Of a stretch of 64,000 nt of DNA, positions 26,801-34,847 are shown one piece after another; position 1 is the first letter of the stretch; each line of letters begins with the position of its first letter. The stretch is from the NCBI GenBank assembly GCA_036702975.1, contig DATNPX010000015.1, positions 1-64,000 on the forward strand, written 5' to 3'. The translations under genes and the position numbers were made by a program. Origin of the DNA: DATNPX01 sp036702975. Its GTDB lineage: Bacteria; Cyanobacteriota; Vampirovibrionia; Obscuribacterales; Obscuribacteraceae. The notes beneath the pieces were generated by a model. That model was not told where the DNA came from. It did not search any database and saw nothing but the letters and a program-made list of their open reading frames with translations.

Positions 26801-27487
26801 GTGCCTGAAAATAGTTTTGAACAAGTTCCATTTGGTGGCGTTGAATTTGCCGAAAACCCGGAGCCTCGTTGCCCCTGCTTATTGGTTCTTGATACATCCG
26901 CCTCAATGGGTGGGGACAAGCTAGTGCAATTGAACGATGCATTACAGGCCTTTCGCACCGAATTAAACGAAGATAGTTTGGCGGCTAAAAGAGTCGAAAT
27001 AGCGATCGTGTCATATGGTCCAATTGTTCGAGTGCACAATGAGTTCACCTCTGTTGCAAATTTTCATCCACTTGGTCTAAAAGCAGGCGGCTTAACTCCA
27101 ATGGGAGCTGCAATTGAGCGCAGCATCGAACTGCTCAGAGAGAGAAAAGATCAATATAAGAGCAACGGTATTGCCTACTATAGACCCTGGATATTCCTCA
27201 TCACAGATGGTGCCCCATCTGATAATTGGGACAAAGCGGCCGAACTGATCCGTATTGGCGAACAAAAGAAGGAGTTCATGTTTTACGCAGCCGGCGTTGA
27301 GCGGGCGAACATGGATGTCTTAGCCAAACTATCAGTCAGAACTCCCTTGAAGCTCAAAGGACTGCAGTTTAGAGACCTCTTTGCCTGGCTCTCGACTTCG
27401 TTGAGTTCCGTCTCCAGATCGAACCCCGGCGAAGCAGTTCCTTTGGTCAACCCCGTGGCACCAAACGGTTGGGCGGTAGTAGTGTAG
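26801..27487 (+). CDS. vWA-domain protein of a TerY-P/YegL-type triad
   Basis: This 228-residue protein is essentially one von Willebrand A domain. The metal-ion-dependent adhesion site is intact: DTSAS at residues 31-35, the threonine in GGLTPMG and the aspartate in LITDGAPSD. It resembles TerY and E. coli YegL. The start is the GTG at 26801, where GGGAGG lies six bases upstream; upstream in-frame TTG has no ribosome site. It is the first of three co-directional genes (vWA, PP2C phosphatase, kinase; gaps of 7 and -4 bases). In TerY-P systems this arrangement has been linked to phage defence and in ter loci to tellurite or stress responses. Confidence 0.88.
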   Translation: MPENSFEQVPFGGVEFAENPEPRCPCLLVLDTSASMGGDKLVQLNDALQAFRTELNEDSLAAKRVEIAIVSYGPIVRVHNEFTSVANFHPLGLKAGGLTPMGAAIERSIELLRERKDQYKSNGIAYYRPWIFLITDGAPSDNWDKAAELIRIGEQKKEFMFYAAGVERANMDVLAKLSVRTPLKLKGLQFRDLFAWLSTSLSSVSRSNPGEAVPLVNPVAPNGWAVVV

Positions 27488-27494
27488 TGAGTCA

Positions 27495-28259
27495 ATGAAT
27501 AGCTGGACATGGGCGGCTGCATCTTGCCGGGGCACATCTCATATAAAGAGAAACGTCCGCCGGCAGGATGCTTACAGCTGTTCATACGGAACCACCGATG
27601 GGCAAACCCTTATCGCCATTGTCTCTGATGGCGCCGGCAGTGCCGTCATGGGTGGCGAAGGCGCTTCATTAATCTGTCGAACCTTGATGACTCGGGCGAG
27701 ACAGTTCGATTTCTCACAAGAAGAACTGCCTACAGACGAGACCTTGTGGGAGTGGATCAACGCGGCTCGTCAACGGATAAAACAAGCCGCTGAAGCACGA
27801 GACTTACACGCTCGTGATTTTGCGGCAACTGTGATTATGGCGATTTCGTCTGGCGCAAATACGCTGGTGGCACACTGCGGTGACGGAAGTGCAGTCGTTC
27901 GCTATGAGGAAACTGACGAATGGACCGCTCTCAGTTGGCCCAGCCAAGGTCAGTACGCTTCCTCTACTTTTTTTGTTACTGACAATCCCGAACCAAAGCT
28001 CAATATTTCCAGATGCGATACACGCGTGTCTGCCCTGGCTGTTTTTTCAGACGGAATTGAACGGTTGGCCCTCGATATGGCTGCACAAAAACCTTTCAAG
28101 CCATTTTTTGACGGAATGATCAGACCTATTGCCAGCACCGAGGCCCAGGGTTGCGATCAAAACCTTTCGATGCAGCTCAGCAGATATTTGAGCGGTGACG
28201 CGGTAAACGCACGTACTGATGATGACAAGACCTTGATATTGGCGGTGCGCAACCAATGA
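27495..28259 (+). CDS. PP2C-family protein phosphatase (YegK-like)
   Basis: This is a 254-residue metal-dependent Ser/Thr phosphatase. The PP2C motifs are present in order: RRQDA with D25, SDGAGS at 44-49, HCGDGS with D130, SDGIERL with D186, and TDDDKT at 241-246. It lies 7 bases after the vWA gene and overlaps the kinase start by four bases, so expression is coupled. It would remove phosphates added by the downstream kinase, with the vWA protein as partner or substrate. That reading follows the TerY-P and YegLKI precedents. Confidence 0.88.
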   Translation: MNSWTWAAASCRGTSHIKRNVRRQDAYSCSYGTTDGQTLIAIVSDGAGSAVMGGEGASLICRTLMTRARQFDFSQEELPTDETLWEWINAARQRIKQAAEARDLHARDFAATVIMAISSGANTLVAHCGDGSAVVRYEETDEWTALSWPSQGQYASSTFFVTDNPEPKLNISRCDTRVSALAVFSDGIERLALDMAAQKPFKPFFDGMIRPIASTEAQGCDQNLSMQLSRYLSGDAVNARTDDDKTLILAVRNQ

Positions 28260-30463
28260 CATCATCAATTGTCTATGTAGATGGAGAAAGTGTTCGACTC
28301 GGCAAACGCATCGGCCGTGGTGGCGAAGGCGAAGTTTTCGCCTTAGAGAACGATCTCAATCGCGTATTGAAAATTTATACGTCAACTGCTGATGTACAGC
28401 AGCGTGAAGCGAAGATTACTACGATCGTCAATCGAAGGATAGGACATCAGTCTAGCCTAGTGGCATTCCCGCTGGCGATCGCACGTCGTAATGACGGGAA
28501 ATTTGCCGGCTTTGTAATGAAGCGGGTGGATGGGCACAAGCCACTGTTCGAACTTTATTCACCAGGAGCCCGAAAGAAAAATTTCCCCAGGGCGGACTTC
28601 AGATTTCTGGTTCGCACCGCCGCAAATGTCAGCCGAGCGGTTGCGTCCGTTCACGCAACTGGTTGTGTCATTGGTGATATCAACCACTCAGGAATTCTAG
28701 TCTCAGAAGAGGCGAAGGTTGCGCTGATCGACGCCGACAGCTTTCAGATCATCGACGGTGCAGATAAATACTTGTGTCGTGTTGGCGTCCCGGAATACAC
28801 ACCGCCTGAGCTACAGGGGAAAAAGCTCAGCACCATAATGCGAACCGCCAATCATGATGCGTTCGGACTTGCGGTTGTGATCTTCCAATTGTTGTTCATG
28901 GGACGACATCCGTTCGTCGGCGCATTCGCAAAAGGCGATATGCCGATGGAGCGAGCGATATTCGAAAACCGTTTCGTTTACTCTCGCTTACGTGATGTCG
29001 GCATGACGCGCCCGCCAGGAGCAGCTTCTTTAGCCGATTTCCCATCGTATGTGGCTGACGCTTTCGAGCAAGCATTTAGTCCGAATGCAGAGAGACGTCC
29101 TACGGCAGAAGCCTGGATCAATATTTTGGTCAAGCTCGAGTCGGCAATTACTCAATGCACGAACGACAGCTTGCACTACTACCCACAGGCAGCCACAGAG
29201 TGTCCGTGGTGCCGCATGGAAAACAAGCTCGGCATACTGCTGTTCTTGCCGAACTTCCTCAGCCGTGGCGCAGCCGTACTCGATCCTGGTGCAGCTTCGT
29301 TCAATCTGGCAACCGCCTGGGCTGCAATTGAAAAAGTCGTTTTGCCAAGTCAGTCGCAATTGCAGCCAGTGGTGCCTGCAGTTGAATACGTGACTAGCCC
29401 AGAAGCAAAACAAGCAAAAGCTAAAGTTTCGAGATCTAAGATGCTCGGAATAGCGACCCTTATCCTGACCGGAGCAATCGCATTTGCGTGGCCGCATGCA
29501 TGGTACCTTTGGGGCGCCGGAATTCTATTTGCTTGCACGAAACTATTTCTGACTAAAGTCGACTCGGAACAAGAATTTGTCGACAAGTATTTAAAAGCGA
29601 AGCAGCGTTTCAAAGAAGCGACCGATGCATGGCGCACCAGATGCGGTATCACCCAAGCACTAGAGGTCAAAGCGGTGTTGCTTGATGCAAAACGCCAACT
29701 AAATAACATCGAACGACAAAAAGCGCTCCGGTTATCGGTTTATCAGAGCAAGCGAAAGGAACTGCAACGACTCAAGTTTTTGGAAAGTCAGGAAATTAGA
29801 AAAGCGAAAATTAGACACGTTGGCTTAGCAAGACAAACTGCGCTTGCATCCTATGGTATAGAAAACGCTCTGGACATCACAGAAGAAAGAGTACTTCAAG
29901 TTCCAGGATTCGGCGCCAACAATTCAGTACCACTTCTTGAATGGAGAACGAGTATCGAAAAATCGTTCACGTACGATCCAAAGCCAAATGAGATGGACAA
30001 AGAAGAACTACAAAAGATTCAATTTGAAATCGATCAATTAGGAAGCGAATTCCGCAGAACACTTACCTCAGGACCGAGCGACCTGACACGAGCAGTTCAT
30101 GCTATTACGACAAGAGAGAAAAAAGTAGACCCTGTAATCGCAAGAGCCTATGCAGAATATAGTCGCGCAAAAGAAGACTTGAACTACCTTGGCATTCCGA
30201 TTCCCAAGAAAACAAGCCCAGCCGATCCAGCACAACAAGTTGGAGCAGGTGCTGCTCCTAAACGAGCAGCAAGGGTCGCGTTCCGCTCAGGGTCTAAGGC
30301 GAACGCTGCGACACCACAAGCCAAGGCTGGCAAAAAAACTCGGCACATCGGCTGTCCTAAATGCGGGCAAAGCATGATTCAGCGAACTGTAAAACAAGGA
30401 CCACACGCTGGAAAAACTTTCTACGGTTGCTCGACCTACCCAGTTTGCAATGGCGTGAGCTGA
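28256..30463 (+). CDS. YegI-like protein kinase with helix-hairpin-helix and zinc-ribbon tail
   Basis: This is a 735-residue protein. The kinase domain (about 10-300) has GRGGEGEVF, K39, and an altered catalytic loop IGDINHSGILV in which HRD is IGD and the usual lysine is N143. DAD (159-161) takes the place of DFG. These variants are typical of the YegI group. A membrane hairpin lies at about 395-440, followed by a coiled-coil region, a helix-hairpin-helix-like segment (ITEERVLQVPGFG) and a C-terminal topoisomerase-type four-cysteine zinc ribbon (CPKCG...YGCSTYPVC). The DNA-binding-like elements suggest it senses nucleic acid. It is the third gene of the triad. Confidence 0.87.
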   Translation: MTSSIVYVDGESVRLGKRIGRGGEGEVFALENDLNRVLKIYTSTADVQQREAKITTIVNRRIGHQSSLVAFPLAIARRNDGKFAGFVMKRVDGHKPLFELYSPGARKKNFPRADFRFLVRTAANVSRAVASVHATGCVIGDINHSGILVSEEAKVALIDADSFQIIDGADKYLCRVGVPEYTPPELQGKKLSTIMRTANHDAFGLAVVIFQLLFMGRHPFVGAFAKGDMPMERAIFENRFVYSRLRDVGMTRPPGAASLADFPSYVADAFEQAFSPNAERRPTAEAWINILVKLESAITQCTNDSLHYYPQAATECPWCRMENKLGILLFLPNFLSRGAAVLDPGAASFNLATAWAAIEKVVLPSQSQLQPVVPAVEYVTSPEAKQAKAKVSRSKMLGIATLILTGAIAFAWPHAWYLWGAGILFACTKLFLTKVDSEQEFVDKYLKAKQRFKEATDAWRTRCGITQALEVKAVLLDAKRQLNNIERQKALRLSVYQSKRKELQRLKFLESQEIRKAKIRHVGLARQTALASYGIENALDITEERVLQVPGFGANNSVPLLEWRTSIEKSFTYDPKPNEMDKEELQKIQFEIDQLGSEFRRTLTSGPSDLTRAVHAITTREKKVDPVIARAYAEYSRAKEDLNYLGIPIPKKTSPADPAQQVGAGAAPKRAARVAFRSGSKANAATPQAKAGKKTRHIGCPKCGQSMIQRTVKQGPHAGKTFYGCSTYPVCNGVS

Positions 30464-30571
30464 CGACGGTCGGAGATCGCATTTCCACCGATTTCTCCGA
30501 AGTGAATCATTTTCCACCGATGAGAACCATTTACCACTGTTGTTCGCGAAGCTTTTGATATCGCGCAAGGA

Positions 30572-31474
30572 TTACCATTGTCGTCTACGTAAGTAGATCG
30601 CTGTTCCGATTAACATCAAGAGAAGAAGAGTTGTAATGATTGGCACAGCCCAACGTTCGTGAATGAACGGCAGGTGAACAAAATTCATTCCGAAATAGCC
30701 TGTTATAACGTTCAATGGCAACAATGCGGTCGCGTAAATAGTGAGCGTTTTTACGATCTCGTTGGTGCGGTGAGCGGTGGCAGAAATATTGGTATCAATA
30801 ACGCCTGTCAACAAATCTCTATCAGTTTCTATGAGATCCATTGCCTGAACTAGATGATCGTAAATGTCGCGAAAATAGAGATTCAAGGGGGCTTGAAGAT
30901 AAGGCGGATTTTTCCTTAGTAATTGATTGATGATACCGCGATGGCTAGACGCAGCGCGTCTCAATAGAGTGAGGGTTTTCTTGAGAATCGTGGCGCGGCG
31001 AGATATATCTCGGTCAGGTTTTTCGTAGACGGCCTGCTCGAGTTCGCTTATCTCCTCCGAAATTTCGTCAATCACTGGAAAATATTGATCACAGATATAG
31101 TCGAACAGCAGGTAAAAAATGTCCTTTGAAGTACGTTCGCTGATCCATGGTGTTTTGATGATCTGTTTAGCATTTTCTACCGAACGATTGATTCCGTCGC
31201 TGACGGTAATAATGAAATCATCGCCAACAAAAAGGTAGAGCGGTTCTTCGACCAGTCGATCTGGCTGCTCTTCATTGCGGAACTCTATCAAAACCACGAA
31301 AAGATAAGTCTGATAGTCATCCAACTTAGCCCGAGATGTAAGCGTGGCGCACTGGCCGATAGCTAGTTCGTGCAAGGAATACTGAGCAGCAAGCACCACC
31401 AATTCTGGATCTTCGGCATCATCGAAATGATGCCACCGCAAATTCGGATTATCAATTATGCGACACTCCACCAC
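30572..31474 (-). CDS. corA: CorA-family magnesium/cobalt transporter
   Basis: This 300-residue CorA-type channel has a long cytoplasmic N-terminal domain and two C-terminal membrane helices. The YGMN-type signature appears as GYFGMNFVHLPF, with the acidic periplasmic loop reduced to HERW. It carries divalent cations, mainly Mg2+. The start is GTG 31474 with GGGAGG about 11 bases upstream. It is convergent with the kinase of the TerY-P triad. A possible small frame (31456-31719) overlaps its start. Confidence 0.9.
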   Translation of the reverse strand: MVECRIIDNPNLRWHHFDDAEDPELVVLAAQYSLHELAIGQCATLTSRAKLDDYQTYLFVVLIEFRNEEQPDRLVEEPLYLFVGDDFIITVSDGINRSVENAKQIIKTPWISERTSKDIFYLLFDYICDQYFPVIDEISEEISELEQAVYEKPDRDISRRATILKKTLTLLRRAASSHRGIINQLLRKNPPYLQAPLNLYFRDIYDHLVQAMDLIETDRDLLTGVIDTNISATAHRTNEIVKTLTIYATALLPLNVITGYFGMNFVHLPFIHERWAVPIITTLLLLMLIGTAIYLRRRQW

Positions 31475-31719
31475 AACTTTGACCTCCCAGGGCTATGTTC
31501 CCGCGGGGGCACCTCGATAACATAAGCAAAAACGAAGGGCAAGAAACGTGTAGCTCCGGAGGACGTTACGCTCCTAGCCGATTCAAATCTCGGTATCGCC
31601 CAGGCCGGACACAAACCGATGAAGACCAGAAGTCCGAATCGTGATTCTGCACTTTTGTAGGATGCAACGATCTCTTGAAGCTCGACAGCGTCAGTCGACT
31701 CAAGACTGGGGAACGACAT
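31456..31719 (-). CDS. Possible small protein upstream of corA
   Basis: This is an 87-codon frame whose ATG has GAGG six bases upstream and whose end overlaps the corA start by 19 bases. This would allow translational coupling, as in a leader peptide. A hydrophobic stretch (LLVFIGLCPAWAI) lies mid-way. I do not recognise the sequence, and it may be non-coding leader. No known Mg2+ riboswitch fold was seen here. Confidence 0.35.
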   Translation of the reverse strand: MSFPSLESTDAVELQEIVASYKSAESRFGLLVFIGLCPAWAIPRFESARSVTSSGATRFLPFVFAYVIEVPPREHSPGRSKLWWSVA

Positions 31720-31885
31720 CGGTTACCTCGGTGATTGTCCTATTGTTGCTACTCTCAGAGCAACCCGAAGGCGATCACGGATTAACCCTGTATGGAGGTC
31801 TTAATGAAAGGCGTTAATGAAAGGCCTCACACCTATCTCGACTTTAACAGAATTCCCTGCCAATTCCTTACGTGCGAGAACGAAC

Positions 31886-33166
31886 TTAGCGTTGCGGAAA
31901 CACTCCATGTTCAACAAACCATTTCGCTCTCGCGAGGTAACCATCAACTTCTTTCTTACTCAAGTTAAGAGTGCCAAGCTCGGCTCTGCCTTTGAAAGTG
32001 TCGAAGCGTTGAACAAACCGAGCCAACTTCTGCCTGTCTTCTGGATCAATCTCTTTTCCGGCATACAACTCATGAATAGGGTTCCTTTCTTGGACATCAC
32101 TCCACTTTGGTGTTTTGAATCCTTTAAATGCTCTTACAGCGTCGATATTGGCAGTAGTCATGCCAGTCGAAGTTGGCTGTACAGCAATATTGCCTAAATG
32201 ATTATCTGTTTCACCAGCCACGAGCCGCTCCAGGTATGTCTTCTTGAGCTGCCGGCTCAGCTCCGGAGCACTGGTCTCTAGGTGTCTTGCGTAGGCAACA
32301 TCAATGCGGGCTGATGATGGCGCAGGACCGATTTGAGCATCCAACTCATCTCCTATGCTCCGTCCTCGATTTTCTTGCACCCAAAGTTTGTAGGAGTTGC
32401 CACCTTCTTTTTCTATCTGCATGGCGTTAGCAACAGAGCCGGTCTCAAACCCGACAAGATCGTGCAGTTTATATAGAGCGCGCTCTTTTCTGAACCGGTC
32501 CAAATAGTTGCCACGAAAAGCAACGTCGCGAGTGATAACATCGACGCTTTTGCTATCCACACTGACTCTTCCCGTGCGCATACCGCTTTCTTCGAACTCT
32601 TTGAGAAATGATGGCTCAGAGCCTTCCGGGTAGTGAAATTTTTCGACTGTCCCCGTGCGAAGAAAATTTTCACGCGCGTCTTCAGTCAGTAAATTGTCTA
32701 TTTTGGATAGTTTGGTGCCGCCGATTTGGCCAGCCAGACAACCAAGAGAGGAGAGAGCACCATCGGCAATTGTGTGACCTAGCGCCTTACCCAATTGTTT
32801 TGCATCGGCAGCCAGATTTTCCGGATGATGGGCGGCGTCTGCGATTGCGCTCCAAGCTTCTTTTGCAGTAGAGCCGTGCACCAGATCGCCTAAAACGGCT
32901 GTGCTAAAACCGACCGCCAAAGCCCGTTGCACCATAACGCCAGCATATCGGTTGTGGGTAACTGCTGTTAAACCAACTCCGATGCCAAAATCTACCAGCG
33001 CCATCGCACCCGATTTTTCCGGAGTAGCAGCGACTTCCTTGGCGCCAGCCAGCAACGAGCCTCTCGATTGTCGAAAGAGGTCTATCTCATTGTGAACGGA
33101 GTGCGCAATCGAATCAGTCGAGTTGGCAACTGGTTTTGCGTCCTGCGATTCGAGAGGTGGTGACAT
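31886..33166 (-). CDS. PI3/4-kinase-like (atypical kinase fold) protein
   Basis: This 426-residue protein has no known family I can name with certainty. The C-terminal half has an arrangement like the catalytic core of phosphatidylinositol 3/4-kinases and related atypical kinases: a loop ETDNHLGNI (compare D-R-H-x-x-N) and, about 20 residues later, NIDAVRAF (compare I-D-F/I-D-x-x-x-A-F). The N-terminal 140 residues contain Gly/Ala-rich hydrophobic stretches (VDFGIGVGLTAVTH, GALSSLGCLAGQIGG) that could contact membranes. A polyserine linker is absent. Activity toward lipid or protein is not predictable. The ATG has GGAAGAA upstream. Confidence 0.55.
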   Translation of the reverse strand: MSPPLESQDAKPVANSTDSIAHSVHNEIDLFRQSRGSLLAGAKEVAATPEKSGAMALVDFGIGVGLTAVTHNRYAGVMVQRALAVGFSTAVLGDLVHGSTAKEAWSAIADAAHHPENLAADAKQLGKALGHTIADGALSSLGCLAGQIGGTKLSKIDNLLTEDARENFLRTGTVEKFHYPEGSEPSFLKEFEESGMRTGRVSVDSKSVDVITRDVAFRGNYLDRFRKERALYKLHDLVGFETGSVANAMQIEKEGGNSYKLWVQENRGRSIGDELDAQIGPAPSSARIDVAYARHLETSAPELSRQLKKTYLERLVAGETDNHLGNIAVQPTSTGMTTANIDAVRAFKGFKTPKWSDVQERNPIHELYAGKEIDPEDRQKLARFVQRFDTFKGRAELGTLNLSKKEVDGYLARAKWFVEHGVFPQR

Positions 33167-33349
33167 CGATGATTCTTCCGAAGAGTTGAACCAACATTAA
33201 AAAAATCATTAACCAATGTACATGGGGTAATTACGAACATATTCACCAAGTTTTCACACACATTGTGTTAACGCGTTCGGCAAATTTCAAACTTGTAACC
33301 GACGAACGAATCGAATCGATGCAATGAACTCCATTTCTCCATCTACTCG

Positions 33350-33883
33350 TTGTCAGGTATGGGAGAACCTTCGGGAAGTGTGGGGCTTAGCTGTCGCCTG
33401 AAATTGCGGTCGTATATTTGCGGTTGTCTATCATCATGCACGGTTGCATCGGCCTCATCCAATTCCGCTGTCGAAGGCACTAATGGCGCAGGCACTTCGT
33501 CGACTACTTTTACTATCATCGAATTAGTTCTTCCAAAAGTTTCCGGAGTGTACATCTCTTCAATCTTCATAGGAGGAGCGAGGAACGTACCGCACAGTAC
33601 CATCGTCTTGCGAATCTTTTTGGTAGACGCCCCCGAAAGGCGCGAATTTCAAGTTTCAAACATAACTCCAGCATCGTTTAAGCAGTTGCAAGTTTGGTAC
33701 AACGGAGTTCGAAAAATCATACTGCAAAACGCCTCTGGCTTCATTTATGCACCACATGCGGAAGTCGAAATCCCATTCAATTCCACATTTACTGGAGCTA
33801 TCGTGGCCAGAAAAATCGTATGTGTCGGGAATAACGACATCAAACTTGATCGAGCGATCGTAAATCAAAACTTCAGTCGATGA
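33350..33883 (+). CDS. Hypothetical protein with polymer-like beta domain (possible fragment)
   Basis: This frame of up to 177 codons has its only candidate starts at TTG 33350 and ATG 33359, without a convincing ribosome site, so the true N-terminus is uncertain or lost. The last 75 residues (LQVWYNGVRK ... GFIYAPHAEVEIP ... FTGAIVARKIVCVG) match the C-terminal domain of the 1837-residue protein at 51323-56836 in order and spacing. That domain looks like the repetitive beta domain found at the end of surface or pilus-like proteins. It may be a small paralogue or a decayed piece. Confidence 0.45.
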   Translation: MSGMGEPSGSVGLSCRLKLRSYICGCLSSCTVASASSNSAVEGTNGAGTSSTTFTIIELVLPKVSGVYISSIFIGGARNVPHSTIVLRIFLVDAPERREFQVSNITPASFKQLQVWYNGVRKIILQNASGFIYAPHAEVEIPFNSTFTGAIVARKIVCVGNNDIKLDRAIVNQNFSR

Positions 33884-33888
33884 AACGC

Positions 33889-34707
33889 CTACCGAGGCGA
33901 AGCGAGCATCGCGTTATCGAGATCACGAATATCTAATTCAAGCCTATGGAGATCACCTTGCTTGACCTTTAAATCTCGCATCAAGTAATCCAAGCTTTTC
34001 TCTGAATCAGCCGAATTGACTCGTCGCAGCTCAAATACCGCTCGATTCAAATCATCTTCCTCTCGGCAAAGACGATCGTACTGCCTCATCAACCTGCTTC
34101 GTTCGGTAATCTCAGCCTGATATGTGCCACCACTATCGGCTGAAGCAGCCTGCGAATTGAGCACCACCGATGCAACCGCCAACACGAAAGTGTACCGCTT
34201 GATGTTCGTTTCGAAGAGTGGCGGCAAAGGCTGCGGTTCCTCGCCTCGCAACCGGCATCCCAAGTTATCCAGGTAACTGTGCCAACCAGCGGCGAATGCC
34301 ACCATGAAATCAGCCGGCAACTCTGAGTGTTCCAGAATGAGCAACGTCTGCCCATCAACCGGAATCAGGGTATAGCTTAAAATCGTTTCGCGACCCTTTG
34401 GATCAAGCGGCATGTATGTGAGGCGTCGATTTGGTTCGCAAACCGTGATCGTGCCACCGCCTTTATCCTCAAATTGCTTGCCGTCGCTTTTGCAATGCCC
34501 TTCAGGATCATCACCGTCACTGAAATGCAGCTTAATCCGTCCACCTACTCGCAAGTCGACGGTTGCTTTCGCGATCCATGTCGACAACAGCTTTTCACTT
34601 GTGATGTATTGCCAGACTTCTTCGGCAGGCGCCGGAACAACACGCTCGAAACGGATCGCACTCGGAGTTGTTAACTGCGCCAAGTAATTCTTTTGTTCTT
34701 CGCTCAT
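33889..34707 (-). CDS. AHSA1/SRPBCC-domain protein with coiled-coil C-terminus
   Basis: This is a 272-residue protein from ATG 34707 (GGGAG upstream). Residues 15-155 fit the AHSA1 branch of the START/SRPBCC fold: RFERVVPAPAEEVWQYITS, LSTWIAKATVDLRVGG, and AAGWHSYLDNLGCRL at the end of the last helix. This fold binds hydrophobic ligands. Unusually, a hydrophobic stretch (about 172-190, FVLAVASVVLNSQAASA, which reads like a signal sequence) and then a charged coiled-coil (about 200-265) follow. This could be a fusion of a cytoplasmic domain to a secreted-type protein. No ligand or role can be stated. Confidence 0.7.
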   Translation of the reverse strand: MSEEQKNYLAQLTTPSAIRFERVVPAPAEEVWQYITSEKLLSTWIAKATVDLRVGGRIKLHFSDGDDPEGHCKSDGKQFEDKGGGTITVCEPNRRLTYMPLDPKGRETILSYTLIPVDGQTLLILEHSELPADFMVAFAAGWHSYLDNLGCRLRGEEPQPLPPLFETNIKRYTFVLAVASVVLNSQAASADSGGTYQAEITERSRLMRQYDRLCREEDDLNRAVFELRRVNSADSEKSLDYLMRDLKVKQGDLHRLELDIRDLDNAMLASPR

Positions 34708-34847
34708 GACCGTAAGCTCCCTATGCTGAGACAACCGGTAACGTGCCACCGGCGCCCAATATAACATTGAGCCCAACGATACGAAGTTAACTCTTGATAG
34801 CCGAAATTCTAAGGATTAGAACGTCTCGTATTTGAAGTTTCCGGTAA

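Noticed and set aside
31588..31612. GATTCAAATCTC near corA, reminiscent of a tRNA T-loop
   Set aside because: Only a 4-bp stem forms, with the wrong loop length, and no other tRNA arms are present on either strand.
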